This document shows positions 52,171 through 60,942 of a stretch of DNA of 64,000 nucleotides, one piece after another. The notes under the pieces are model-generated. The model ran no database searches. It was not told where the DNA came from and saw only the letters and a list, made by a program, of their open reading frames with translations. Each line of letters starts with the position of its first letter. Within the stretch, counting starts at the first letter, position 1. The stretch comes from Lacrimispora sphenoides JCM 1415 (GTDB lineage Bacteria; Bacillota; Clostridia; Lachnospirales; Lachnospiraceae): NCBI RefSeq assembly GCF_900105615.1, contig NZ_LT630003.1, positions 1,798,001-1,862,000 on the forward strand. Direction: 5' to 3'. The translations under genes and the position numbers were made by a program.

Positions 52171-53160
52171 TCAGACTCCCCTTTCTTCTTTCTTGCCCAC
52201 GTTTTCTGTGCTTTTAGGTATGTCCGCAAGCCGCTCCAAAACGGTGCCTTTTGCAATGGGATATCCGCGCAGAAACGCGTCAATATCCATGCATTTTTTC
52301 CCTTGCAGCTGAAGTTTTCGGATGGATAAGCCGCCTTTTCCGGTTTTTATGACCAGGCAGTCCCGGCTAACCTCTGCCACCTGGCCATAACCCCCTTCAT
52401 ACTCCTTATCCACTACTTCTGCTTCCCATAGTTTCATCACTTTTCCATTCCAGACTGTATAGGCGCTGGGCCATGGGTTTAATCCACGGATCAGGCGTTC
52501 AATGGATACTGCATCCATAGACCAGTCAATATCTCCCATAGACTTTTTTATCATGCCCACATAGCAGGCCTTGGAATCATCCTGGGGGATACGTATGGCA
52601 GTTCCATCTTCCAGTTTGTCTATGGTTTTTAAAATAAGCCTGCCTCCCAGCCTGCTCAGCTTATCATGAAGGCTGCCGAAAGTTTCTTTTTCATCCAAAA
52701 ATATGGCTTCCTGGTCCAGCATATCTCCGGTATCCAGAACCTCAGCCATCATCATGGTTGTGACGCCGCTTTCCTTTTCCCCGTTAATGACCGCATATTG
52801 TAAGGGAGATGCACCGCGGTACTTAGGGAGCAGAGAAGCGTGGATATTCACACAACCGTATTTGGGAATATCCAGTATGGACTTTGGCAGTAGCTGTCCG
52901 AAAGCGATCACTAAGATCAGATCTGGTTCCAGATCCGAAAGAATTTTGACAAATTCCGGATCCCTGGCTTTGACCGGCTGGTAAACAGGGAGTTGGTATT
53001 CCAACGCCTTCTCCTTTACCGGAGTCATCTGGACTTCCTTCCCTCTTCCCTTGGGTTTATCCGGCTGGGTAACTACCGCAAGGATCTCATGTCCAGCCTC
53101 TTTTATAGCCTCAAGAGCGGGAACGGAAAAATCAGGTGTTCCCATAAATATGATACGCAT
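52171..53160 (-). CDS. fmt: Methionyl-tRNA formyltransferase with repeat-encoded C-terminal tail
   Basis: 329-residue enzyme that formylates Met-tRNAi using 10-formyl-THF. The catalytic domain has IIFMGTPDFSVPALEAI, NIHASLLPKYRGASPLQ (His of the active site) and GVTTMMMAEVLDTGDML; the C-terminal tRNA-binding domain is present. The last 20 or so residues (about ADIPKSTENVGKKEERGV) are encoded by a module of the intergenic repeat and make the protein longer than the 310-315 typical of the family. It follows def after two bases; def acts on its product. Confidence 0.95.
   Translation of the reverse strand: MRIIFMGTPDFSVPALEAIKEAGHEILAVVTQPDKPKGRGKEVQMTPVKEKALEYQLPVYQPVKARDPEFVKILSDLEPDLILVIAFGQLLPKSILDIPKYGCVNIHASLLPKYRGASPLQYAVINGEKESGVTTMMMAEVLDTGDMLDQEAIFLDEKETFGSLHDKLSRLGGRLILKTIDKLEDGTAIRIPQDDSKACYVGMIKKSMGDIDWSMDAVSIERLIRGLNPWPSAYTVWNGKVMKLWEAEVVDKEYEGGYGQVAEVSRDCLVIKTGKGGLSIRKLQLQGKKCMDIDAFLRGYPIAKGTVLERLADIPKSTENVGKKEERGV
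52180..52228. repeat. Modular repeat, copy E, fused into the 3' end of fmt
   Basis: The plus-strand string TTTCTTC, then CCACGTTTTC, TTTTAGGTATGTCCGCAAG aligns with the second module at locus B (28823-28872) over its whole length. It encodes the last residues of fmt and is followed by the SD of the metallopeptidase gene. Confidence 0.6.
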
Positions 53161-53162
53161 AA

Positions 53163-53657
53163 TTATTCTTCAACCTCTCCTTCTTCATCCTCATCCAGGG
53201 AGACATCCTCCAGCTCGCCTTCCACTTTGTCTACGTATAAATCGCCGTTTAAATGGTCGCATTCATGACAGATTGCACGAGCTAAAAATCCTTCTCCTTC
53301 CAGTTCGAACGGCTCCATGGAAGCATCAAAAGCTTTTACCCTTACGTAATCGGGCCTGGTAACCGTTCCGGATTTTCCGGGAACGCTAAGGCAGCCTTCC
53401 GGCCCGGTCTGACTTCCTCTTGTTTCCACGATGTCCGGATTAATAAGTACATACTGGTTGCCATCATCTACATCTATAACTACGATCTGTTTTAAAATTC
53501 CCACCTGGGAAGCTGCAAGGCCAACTCCATTTGATTCATACATGGTTTCAAACATATCTACGATCAACTCGGAAATCCTTGGTGTAATCTCTTTTACAGG
53601 TTTGCAGTGCTTTCTTAAAATTTCATCTCCAATGGTTCTAATCTTTCTAATTGCCAT
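53163..53657 (-). CDS. def: Peptide deformylase
   Basis: 164-residue metalloenzyme that removes the N-formyl group from new proteins. The three motifs are GVGLAASQVGI, EGCLSVPG and HECDHLNG, with metal ligands Cys and two His. An acidic tail (about 15 residues, EDVSLDEDEEGEVEE) is unusual in its charge but not rare in clostridia. It lies between priA and fmt, the common Firmicute order. Confidence 0.96.
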   Translation of the reverse strand: MAIRKIRTIGDEILRKHCKPVKEITPRISELIVDMFETMYESNGVGLAASQVGILKQIVVIDVDDGNQYVLINPDIVETRGSQTGPEGCLSVPGKSGTVTRPDYVRVKAFDASMEPFELEGEGFLARAICHECDHLNGDLYVDKVEGELEDVSLDEDEEGEVEE

Positions 53658-53675
53658 TTTCTTTTATCCTCTCAT

Positions 53676-55904
53676 TTATGAAAAATCATATTGAATCATC
53701 ACCTGATCAAACAACTGCCGATGGTTTTCTGAAAAAACATCGATTTGATCCCTGATTTTTATTAGTATATCATAGTTTTCCTGTTTCAAGTATAAAATTT
53801 TTCTATAGATATCATTAATTTTGTAAACGCTCGCATCTACCGGGCCGATGACCTGTACTGCTTCCTGTTCCGCAAGGGGGTCAATAAACCCGGCTGTTAA
53901 AGCCGCTGCTTCTTTTAAGCAATCTTCCTGTCTGGAGGAAAACTGAACGGTTAAAAGGCCGCTTGCCGGAGGGTATTTCATCAGGCGCCGATATGCCATT
54001 TCCTGTTGGTAAAACGCCTCATAATCCTGATTTGCGGCTGTTACAATGCTGTAATGCTCCGGACTATAGGTCTGAATGACCACGTCACCGTTTCTGGAAT
54101 CCCGTCCGGCTCTCCCTGCCGCCTGGGTTAATAGCTGGAAGGTACGTTCTGCCGAACGGTAGTCCGGGGTATTCAAAGACAGGTCTGCCGCCAGCACCCC
54201 TACCAGAGTTACATTAGGGAAATCATGCCCTTTTACGATCATCTGAGTTCCGATAAGGATGTCAGCCTCTCCCTCAGAGAAAGCGGTAAGTATCTCCTCA
54301 TGTCCTCCCTTTTTGGAGGTGGTGTCCAGATCCATTCGCAGGACTCTGGCAGCTGGGAACATCTTTTTTGTCATTTGCTCTATCTTCTGGGTTCCCACTC
54401 CGAAATTGGCAATGTAAGGAGAACTGCATGCAGGACAGCGGTCTGGCATGGATATGGAATAACCGCAATAATGACAGACAAGACGGCTGTTATTATGAAG
54501 TGTCAGGGTAACGTCACAGTGTGGGCAGCGAATGGCTTCGCCGCAGGAACGGCAGGAAACAAAATTTGCATAACCGCGCCTGTTGATAAACAGCATGGCC
54601 TGCTCCCGCTTCTCCAGCCGGTCCTCGATCAGTGTCTGTAAATTCCTGCTGAAAATGGATTTATTGCCTTCTTTTAGCTCCTGCCTTAAATCCACCACTG
54701 ATACCGCAGCCAGACGGCTGTTTTTTTTGGCCCGTTCTGTCAGGCGGAAAAGCCGGTATTCCCCATGAAGGGCTTTTGTATAAGCTTCCAGGGATGGAGT
54801 CGCCGAACCTAAAACCAAAGATGCCCCCTGCATGGAGGCCCTTTTCTCAGCCACCTCTCTGGCATGGTATCTTGGAGATACCTCACTTTTGTAAGCCCCC
54901 TCATGCTCTTCGTCTATCAGAATCAGCCCCAGACGGGAAAAGGGAGTAAACAGGGCCGAGCGGGGACCGATCATAATATCAATATCTCCGTTTCTTGCCC
55001 GTTCAAACTGGTCGTACCGTTCCCCTGCTGACAATCTTGAATTGATGATGGACACCCGGTTCCCAAATCTTCCGTAGAACCGCAGGACGGTCTGGTAGGT
55101 CAGGGCAATCTCCGGTATGAGAACGATCACCTGCTTCCCATCCTCTATGACCCTTTGGATCAGTTCCATGTAAACTTCCGTCTTTCCGCTTCCCGTAATG
55201 CCATGGATCAGATAGGTCTTTCTTAACGATTGGGAATAATCCAGGCTAAAGCTGTCTGCAATGGCCTGCTGTTCCTCATTTAAAACCACCTTACTTCTTT
55301 CTTTTGCATCTGTTTTAACAGGATTTCTGTAAACCTCTTCACGATCAAGGCTTACGTATCCTTTTTCTATCACCGGCTTTAAGGTGGCAGCAGAAAGATT
55401 CATCTGGTTGACTGCAATTTCGTATGGGATGACAGGATTTTCCATAAGCGCCTGAAAGAGTCGCGCTCTGGCCTTATATTTCTTTTTTTCCGCTTCCTCT
55501 AAAGCATTGATAAGCTGAGAATAACCCAAAAGGCTTTTAATCACCTTTTTTTCCTTTGGCTTTACCTTTTGCTTTACCGGAAGAACCGTTTTTAATGCCT
55601 GGTTCATGGTGGAGCCATACCGTTCTTTCAGCCACCATGCCAGGGAAATGAGCAGGGATTCCGCTGATACTCCATCCGTTACGATCCCTGCTATTTCCTT
55701 AATTTTATCCGGATCATAATCCGCATGGGCGGCAATGCCTACCACATACCCTTTCCGCATGGAATTTCCTTTTCCAAAAGGAATCAAAACCAGAGACCCC
55801 ACAGCCACTTCATCAAGAAGCCCGGCCGGAATCCGGTAATCAAAGGTTCTGTCAACTTTTTCATGGGAAATATCAATAATAATCCGGGCATATCGTTCCG
55901 TCAT
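53676..55904 (-). CDS. priA: Primosomal helicase PriA
   Basis: 742-residue 3'-5' DNA helicase that restarts stalled forks. The N-terminal DNA-binding domain opens with RYARIIIDISHEKVDRTFDY. Walker A (GITGSGKTEVYMELI) is at about residue 235 and DEEH at about 330. The zinc-cysteine cluster (CRSCGEAIRCPHCD, then CHYCGY and CPACSS) lies at about 448-490, followed by the RecG/PriA-type helicase C domain. The ATG at 55904 follows GAGGAAA. An in-frame extension of 48 codons to 56048 consists of repeat sequence and is rejected. Confidence 0.96.
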   Translation of the reverse strand: MTERYARIIIDISHEKVDRTFDYRIPAGLLDEVAVGSLVLIPFGKGNSMRKGYVVGIAAHADYDPDKIKEIAGIVTDGVSAESLLISLAWWLKERYGSTMNQALKTVLPVKQKVKPKEKKVIKSLLGYSQLINALEEAEKKKYKARARLFQALMENPVIPYEIAVNQMNLSAATLKPVIEKGYVSLDREEVYRNPVKTDAKERSKVVLNEEQQAIADSFSLDYSQSLRKTYLIHGITGSGKTEVYMELIQRVIEDGKQVIVLIPEIALTYQTVLRFYGRFGNRVSIINSRLSAGERYDQFERARNGDIDIMIGPRSALFTPFSRLGLILIDEEHEGAYKSEVSPRYHAREVAEKRASMQGASLVLGSATPSLEAYTKALHGEYRLFRLTERAKKNSRLAAVSVVDLRQELKEGNKSIFSRNLQTLIEDRLEKREQAMLFINRRGYANFVSCRSCGEAIRCPHCDVTLTLHNNSRLVCHYCGYSISMPDRCPACSSPYIANFGVGTQKIEQMTKKMFPAARVLRMDLDTTSKKGGHEEILTAFSEGEADILIGTQMIVKGHDFPNVTLVGVLAADLSLNTPDYRSAERTFQLLTQAAGRAGRDSRNGDVVIQTYSPEHYSIVTAANQDYEAFYQQEMAYRRLMKYPPASGLLTVQFSSRQEDCLKEAAALTAGFIDPLAEQEAVQVIGPVDASVYKINDIYRKILYLKQENYDILIKIRDQIDVFSENHRQLFDQVMIQYDFS

Positions 55905-55907
55905 TGT

Positions 55908-56085
55908 TTTCCTCTTTTCTGCCCATGCTATTTGGGCATAAAGGTATACTCGTGAGTGTTTCCTCTTTTCTGCCCATGCTATTTGGGCATAAAGGTATAC
56001 TCGTGAGTGTTTCCTCTTTTCTGCCCACGTTCTTCGGTCAGGGCCCACCCCGCTTTACCGGGTGTAAAGGTACGCCTTATGCGGC
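55908..56085. repeat. Modular intergenic repeat, locus D: tandem array before priA
   Basis: Two copies of a 51-base unit (55910-55960 and 55961-56011) are essentially identical; a third unit starts at 56012 and continues into the GC-rich core shared with 50087-50120. Each short unit has a GCCCA/TGGGC hairpin. The end next to priA supplies GAGGAAA, its SD. The 51-base period keeps one frame open without stops. Confidence 0.9.
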
Positions 56086-56103
56086 ATGAGCTCTTGAAGG
56101 CTG

Positions 56104-57474
56104 TCAAGGCCGGTAAAATTTCTCTGCCACAGGGCCTAGATTCATGCTGTTGGAGCCCTTAAACAGCACGCAGTCCCCTTCCTTTAACTCCTTATTTAAA
56201 TAAGATACCAGCAGCTCCGGTTCCATAAATTCTTTAACCGTAATATGAGGAGCGTGTTCCTTCACCGCTCTGGCGATCTCCCCTGCCAATTCTCCTAAAG
56301 TCACCACCTCATATACCGGATGTTCTGCAATGTATTCTCCGATTTCATAATGGTATTCTGGGGATTTTTCTCCCAGCTCCTTCATATCAGCCAATACAGC
56401 GATCCTTCGTTGCGCCTTTGTTATAGAACCCAAAACCTCCAGACCTGCTTTCATGGAAACCGGGCTGGCGTTATAGGTATCATCGATGATGGTCATACCT
56501 GCCACATGATAGATCTGCTGACGGTTTTTAAAGCCGGTGAATTCCTGAAGGCATTTTGCGGCTTCTTCCATAGGAATGCCGCACTCAGAAGCTACCGCAA
56601 GAGACACCATGGCATTTAACACGTTATGGCTTCCCATAACCGCCAGCCGTATAGGAACCCTCTTCTGGCCAAAAGCTGCAGTAAAGGCCGGAAAGCCCTC
56701 CTCCAAATGGACATCCAAAGCCCTGTAATCACAATTTACCCCTGTTCCGTAATAAATGGTCTTACAGCCTTCTTTTGCCTTTGTTGTTTTTAAAAGCGGG
56801 TCATCCCCATTTAAGAACAGGATACCGCCTTCCATAAGGCCATCCTGGATGGTCATTTTTTCCCTGTAAATATTTTCTTGGGATCCCAGCTGCTCGATAT
56901 GGGTTACTCCAATATTGGTAATCACAGCCATCTGGATTTTTGCGATCCTGGCAATGACGGTCAGCTCTCCCGGCTCACTCATTCCCAGTTCAATGACTCC
57001 GATTTCATCCTCGGCTGTAATCTCCGATAAGGTAATGGGCACCCCCACCTGACTGTTGTGGTTTCCTGGGGTTTTATAAACGGAATATCGGGCAGACAGG
57101 GCGCAAGCGACCATTTCCCTTGTAGTGGTCTTTCCTACGCTTCCCGTAATTCCAACAAGAGGAAGTTTTAAACGGTCCCTGTAATAGCTCCCAATAGCCT
57201 GAAGAGCCACTTTTGTATCCTCAACCCGGATCCAGGGTTTCGCCAAGTCCATGGCGTCATGCTCGCTGGTAAGCGTCGCTGTTGCTCCATTGTCAAAGGC
57301 CTGCCCGATAAAACGGTGAGCATCCTGCTTTTCTCCAATGATAGGGACAAACAGATCATTCCCCTTCATTGATCTGGAATCAATACTGATGTGCTCTAAG
57401 ACTGTATTCTCGTTTCCGCAAAGAAGCCTTCCTCCTGTAGCTGAAAGTATTTCCTTTACTGTCATATTTACCAT
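56104..57474 (-). CDS. murF: UDP-MurNAc-tripeptide-D-alanyl-D-alanine ligase
   Basis: 456-residue Mur ligase adding D-Ala-D-Ala to the wall precursor. The ATP loop is VGITGSVGKTTTREMVACAL at about residue 108; MSEPGELTVIARI, IDDTYNASPVSMKAGLE and the C-terminal VLFKGSNSMNLGPVAEKF are conserved MurF segments. The ATG at 57474 has GGAGG five bases upstream. It follows murE behind a strong hairpin and precedes the repeat array and priA. Confidence 0.96.
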   Translation of the reverse strand: MVNMTVKEILSATGGRLLCGNENTVLEHISIDSRSMKGNDLFVPIIGEKQDAHRFIGQAFDNGATATLTSEHDAMDLAKPWIRVEDTKVALQAIGSYYRDRLKLPLVGITGSVGKTTTREMVACALSARYSVYKTPGNHNSQVGVPITLSEITAEDEIGVIELGMSEPGELTVIARIAKIQMAVITNIGVTHIEQLGSQENIYREKMTIQDGLMEGGILFLNGDDPLLKTTKAKEGCKTIYYGTGVNCDYRALDVHLEEGFPAFTAAFGQKRVPIRLAVMGSHNVLNAMVSLAVASECGIPMEEAAKCLQEFTGFKNRQQIYHVAGMTIIDDTYNASPVSMKAGLEVLGSITKAQRRIAVLADMKELGEKSPEYHYEIGEYIAEHPVYEVVTLGELAGEIARAVKEHAPHITVKEFMEPELLVSYLNKELKEGDCVLFKGSNSMNLGPVAEKFYRP

Positions 57475-57500
57475 TGCTTCCTCCATTCCATCTACCGTGG

Positions 57501-57540
57501 AAATGCCGAAAGCCGCACATCCCTACGGCTTCCGGCATTT
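57501..57540 (-). terminator. Strong hairpin between murE and murF
   Basis: AAATGCCGAAAGCCG and CGGCTTCCGGCATTT pair over 15 positions with one mismatch and a 10-base loop. On the minus strand the T-run after it is only three bases, so it may act as an attenuator or 3'-stabiliser rather than a full stop. Confidence 0.6.
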
Positions 57541-57562
57541 TATTTATCGTTGTGCCTTCCTT

Positions 57563-59038
57563 TTAAACTTCCTCTGAAAGCTGGGCCTCCACCGCTTTTA
57601 AGACCTCTTCCCGGTCTGAAAAATGATGGCGGACTCCGTTCATCTCCTGGTAATCCTCATGCCCCTTTCCTATAATGGCAATCATATCACCCGGTTCGGC
57701 ATGTATGATGCTGTAGCGGATCGCTTCTCTGCGGTCCGGAATTTCTATGAATTTTCCTCCGGTCTTTTCAAGACTTCCGCGAATGTCTGCAATGATATCT
57801 TCCGTTTTTTCGTATCTGGAGTTATCCGCAGTGATAATCGTAAAATCTGCCAGACGTCCCGCACTGTCACCCATGGTAATACGCCGGTCCTTGGAACGGT
57901 TTCCTCCGCAGCCAAAGACGCAGACAAGGCGTTTTGGATGGTAATCCCTTAGGGTTGAAAGCAGGCTTTCCATACTGACCGCATTATGAGCATAATCTAC
58001 GATTACCGTGCATTTCTCAGAGGCATATGCGATTTCCATACGTCCGTTCACGTTTAAATGTTCCAGCCCATGGCAGATATTCTCTTTGGGAAGCCCTAAA
58101 AAGCTTAAAAAGCTGACCGCAGCCAATGCATTGGCAACGTTAAAGCGTCCCGGAATATTCACCCGGACAGATAGCTCGCAGGTCCCTTTGATGTCAAATT
58201 CCAATCCCACAAATTCCGGTTGGGCGATATATCGGATGTCTTCTGCTTTAAAGTCCGTTCCCTTTTTATCCATGGAGAAAGAATAGAGTTTACAGGTGGC
58301 ATCCTTTACCACTTCATCCCAGTGCTCGTCATCGCCGTTCATGATGCCCACTTTAGAGCAGCAAAAGATCCGGGATTTGTAAAAAAGATATTCCTCAAAA
58401 TCCTTGTGCTCATCCGGTCCGATATGATCAGGAGAGAGATTGGTAAACAGACCGTAATCAAAACAGATTCCATCTACCCGGTGCATCTTAAAGGCCTGGG
58501 AGGAAACCTCCATCACCATATATTCGCAGCCAGCCTCCACCATATGGCTGAAGGCCTGGTGAAGTTCATAGGACTCGGGAGTTGTATTCATCGTAGGCGT
58601 TACTTCCTGACCGATGACAATACCTGTGGTTCCGATCATTCCCACTTTTTTCCCGCAGGCTTCCAGAACTGTCTTGATCATGTGCGTGGTTGTGGTTTTT
58701 CCCTTGGTTCCGGTCACTCCAATGGTCACCATCTTTTCCGCCGGATAGCCAAACCTGGCAGCTGAAAGTAAAGCCAGCGCCTCTCTGGCATTATGTACGA
58801 GAACGGCAGTTACGCCATCCGGGATCTTTGTCTTTTGCTCTACTACAAGGATCTTAACCCCGGCGTCCACCACCTCAGGGATAAATTCATGGGAGTCGGT
58901 TCTCGTTCCCTTCATGCAGACAAATACAACACCCTTTCGGGCCTTTCTGGAGTCATAAATGACATCCTCTGCATCCACGTCCAGGCTACCCTGCAATACT
59001 TCATATTTTAAGTCCTTTAGCCATTCTATAAACTTCAT
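57563..59038 (-). CDS. murE: UDP-MurNAc-L-alanyl-D-glutamate ligase for the third residue
   Basis: 491-residue Mur ligase. The ATP loop is IGVTGTKGKTTTTHMIKTVL at about residue 110; MNTTPESYELHQ and the DYAHNAVSMESLL region are typical MurE. The specificity loop reads TADNSRYEKTEDI: the arginine that in meso-diaminopimelate enzymes contacts the substrate is kept, but the proline of DNPR is Ser. The third residue is therefore probably meso-DAP. The ATG at 59038 is chosen (GGAGG five bases before); the TTG at 59050 is in the SD. fhs ends 13 bases upstream. Confidence 0.95.
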   Translation of the reverse strand: MKFIEWLKDLKYEVLQGSLDVDAEDVIYDSRKARKGVVFVCMKGTRTDSHEFIPEVVDAGVKILVVEQKTKIPDGVTAVLVHNAREALALLSAARFGYPAEKMVTIGVTGTKGKTTTTHMIKTVLEACGKKVGMIGTTGIVIGQEVTPTMNTTPESYELHQAFSHMVEAGCEYMVMEVSSQAFKMHRVDGICFDYGLFTNLSPDHIGPDEHKDFEEYLFYKSRIFCCSKVGIMNGDDEHWDEVVKDATCKLYSFSMDKKGTDFKAEDIRYIAQPEFVGLEFDIKGTCELSVRVNIPGRFNVANALAAVSFLSFLGLPKENICHGLEHLNVNGRMEIAYASEKCTVIVDYAHNAVSMESLLSTLRDYHPKRLVCVFGCGGNRSKDRRITMGDSAGRLADFTIITADNSRYEKTEDIIADIRGSLEKTGGKFIEIPDRREAIRYSIIHAEPGDMIAIIGKGHEDYQEMNGVRHHFSDREEVLKAVEAQLSEEV

Positions 59039-59051
59039 TAAAACCTCCAAA

Positions 59052-60722
59052 TCAGAATAATCCGGTGATTACTCCATCTTCATTTACGTCAATATTATCT
59101 GCGGCCGGCTTCTTTGGAAGACCTGGCATTGTCATAATGGCTCCGGTCAGAATGACTACAAATCCGGCTCCGGCAGATACATAAGCATCCCGTACATTAA
59201 TGTCAAAGCCTTCCGGTCTCCCAAGCTTTGTCTGGTCATCAGATAAGGAATACTGTGTCTTTGCCATACATACAGGAAGGCTGCCAAAGCCCATTTCTTC
59301 AAATTTTCTTATGGCTTTTAAAGCTGCAGGAGCATAGGTCACCCCAGCTGCGCCATAGATTTCCTTTGCAATTGCGGCAATCTTATTTTCCAGCCCCATT
59401 TCATCAGGATAAATGGGTGCAAAATTGCTTTCTTTATTTTCCAGGGTATAAAGGACTTTTTCGGCCAGTTCTATGCCGCCCTCTCCTCCTTTTTCCCACA
59501 CCTGGGATAAGGCGAATTCACAGCCTCTCTCCTCACAAAACCGTTTTACGAACTGATGTTCTGCCTCTGTGTCTGTGATAAAGGAATTCAGGGTAACAAT
59601 GACCGGGACGCCGTATTTCATCATATTTTCAATGTGCTTCTCCAGATTAACAATCCCTTTTTCAAGGGCAGTAAGGTTTTCTTCCTTTAACTGGTCCTTG
59701 GGCACTCCGCCGTTGTATTTTAAGGCTCTCACCGTTGCCACCAATACAATGGCATCAGGCTTTAATCCGGCTTTCCTGCATTTGATGTCCAGGAATTTTT
59801 CCGCGCCTAGATCCGCACCGAACCCTGCCTCTGTCACAACAACATCAGCCAGCTTTAAGGCGGTCTTTGTTGCACGTACACTGTTACAGCCATGAGCGAT
59901 GTTTGCAAAGGGCCCGCCGTGAATGATGGCACCGGTATGCTCCAGCGTCTGGATCAGATTGGGCTTTAACGCATCCTTTAATAAAGCCGCCAATGCTCCT
60001 ACTGCGTTTAACTGGGAGGCAGTCACAGGCTCTCCGGCATAATTATATGCTACGATGATTCTTCCCAGCCGATCTTTTAAATCTTCCATATCATTTGAAA
60101 GGCAGAGGATAGCCATGATTTCCGATGCAACCGTAATTACAAAGTGATCCTCTCTCACAAAGCCTTCTGCTTTGGAACCAAGGCCGACCACAACGTTTCT
60201 AAGGGCACGGTCATTCATGTCCAGGCAGCGCTTCCAAAGAATCTGACGGGTATCGATTCCCAAAGCATTCCCCTGATGGATATGATTATCTAACAGAGCT
60301 GCAAGCAGATTATTGGCTGAGGTTATAGCATGGAAATCACCGGTAAAATGAAGATTTAAGTCTTCCATAGGAACTACCTGGGCATATCCGCCGCCTGCCG
60401 CGCCGCCCTTAATTCCAAAGCATGGTCCAAGGGAGGGTTCTCTGAGGGCGATGATCGCCTTTTTTTCCATTTTCCCCAATGCCTGACCAAGACCTACGGT
60501 AGTGGTGGTTTTCCCTTCTCCTGCAGGAGTAGGATTAATGGCGGTTACCAGAACCAGTTTGCCGTCCGGACGGTCCTTTACCCGCTCCCACAATTCATCC
60601 GTCAGCTTCGCCTTATACTTTCCGTAAAGCTCCAGCTCATCCTCACTGATCCCATAGGATGCAGCCACGTCTTTAATAGGAAGCATTTTGGCCTCCTGTG
60701 CGATTTCAATATCTGTTTTCAT
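59052..60722 (-). CDS. fhs: Formate-tetrahydrofolate ligase
   Basis: 556-residue enzyme that makes 10-formyl-THF from formate, ATP and THF, feeding purines, fMet and acetogenic carbon flow. The ATP site [20 protein letters not shown] is at about residues 63-82; [22 protein letters not shown] and [20 protein letters not shown] [20 protein letters not shown] are conserved. Length is normal. It is followed by murE after 13 bases. The leader carries a duplicated palindromic element. Confidence 0.97.
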   Translation of the reverse strand: MKTDIEIAQEAKMLPIKDVAASYGISEDELELYGKYKAKLTDELWERVKDRPDGKLVLVTAINPTPAGEGKTTTTVGLGQALGKMEKKAIIALREPSLGPCFGIKGGAAGGGYAQVVPMEDLNLHFTGDFHAITSANNLLAALLDNHIHQGNALGIDTRQILWKRCLDMNDRALRNVVVGLGSKAEGFVREDHFVITVASEIMAILCLSNDMEDLKDRLGRIIVAYNYAGEPVTASQLNAVGALAALLKDALKPNLIQTLEHTGAIIHGGPFANIAHGCNSVRATKTALKLADVVVTEAGFGADLGAEKFLDIKCRKAGLKPDAIVLVATVRALKYNGGVPKDQLKEENLTALEKGIVNLEKHIENMMKYGVPVIVTLNSFITDTEAEHQFVKRFCEERGCEFALSQVWEKGGEGGIELAEKVLYTLENKESNFAPIYPDEMGLENKIAAIAKEIYGAAGVTYAPAALKAIRKFEEMGFGSLPVCMAKTQYSLSDDQTKLGRPEGFDINVRDAYVSAGAGFVVILTGAIMTMPGLPKKPAADNIDVNEDGVITGLF

Positions 60723-60761
60723 TCTCCAATCCTCCTTTTATGTATATAACACGTTCTATTA

Positions 60762-60942
60762 TTATCGGTATTTCCGATAATCGGATGGACGGGCTAAAAG
60801 GCAGCCCTTTTATCTTCACTTGCGCTGCAAGTTCCGATACGTTATATTATGGTCTCAAAGACATGACCATAATCAGATGGATGGCGCTGAAAAACAGCGC
60901 CTTTTATCTTCACTTGCTTTGCAAGTTCAGATAAGCCATATT
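60762..60942. repeat. Duplicated palindromic element between ftsK and fhs
   Basis: Two copies of about 74 bases (60775-60848 and 60867-60942) share most positions, including TTTTATCTTCACTTG and GCAAGTT. Each has a GC stem (GGGCT/AGCCC in copy 1, GGCGCTG/CAGCGCC in copy 2) and an ACTTGC/GCAAGT hairpin. Stems at 60762-60780 and 60847-60872 flank and join them. The second copy reaches the ftsK stop. Confidence 0.75.

Noticed and set aside
55905-56048. In-frame N-terminal extension of PriA with a duplicated 17-residue block
   Set aside because: The extension is repeat DNA. The ATG at 55904 has a proper SD and starts the conserved PriA N-terminus.
55908-56085. CRISPR array suggested by regularly spaced direct repeats
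   Set aside because: The 51-base units are repeated whole, with no unique spacers, and no cas genes are present.
57798-57850. MurE as a lysine-adding or non-canonical ligase because DNPR reads DNSR
   Set aside because: The arginine is retained and the rest fits meso-DAP-type MurE; one proline-to-serine change is not enough to claim a different substrate.
60723-60940. Tetrahydrofolate riboswitch before fhs
   Set aside because: The duplicated element does not match the THF riboswitch layout as I know it; it consists of simple short hairpins repeated twice.
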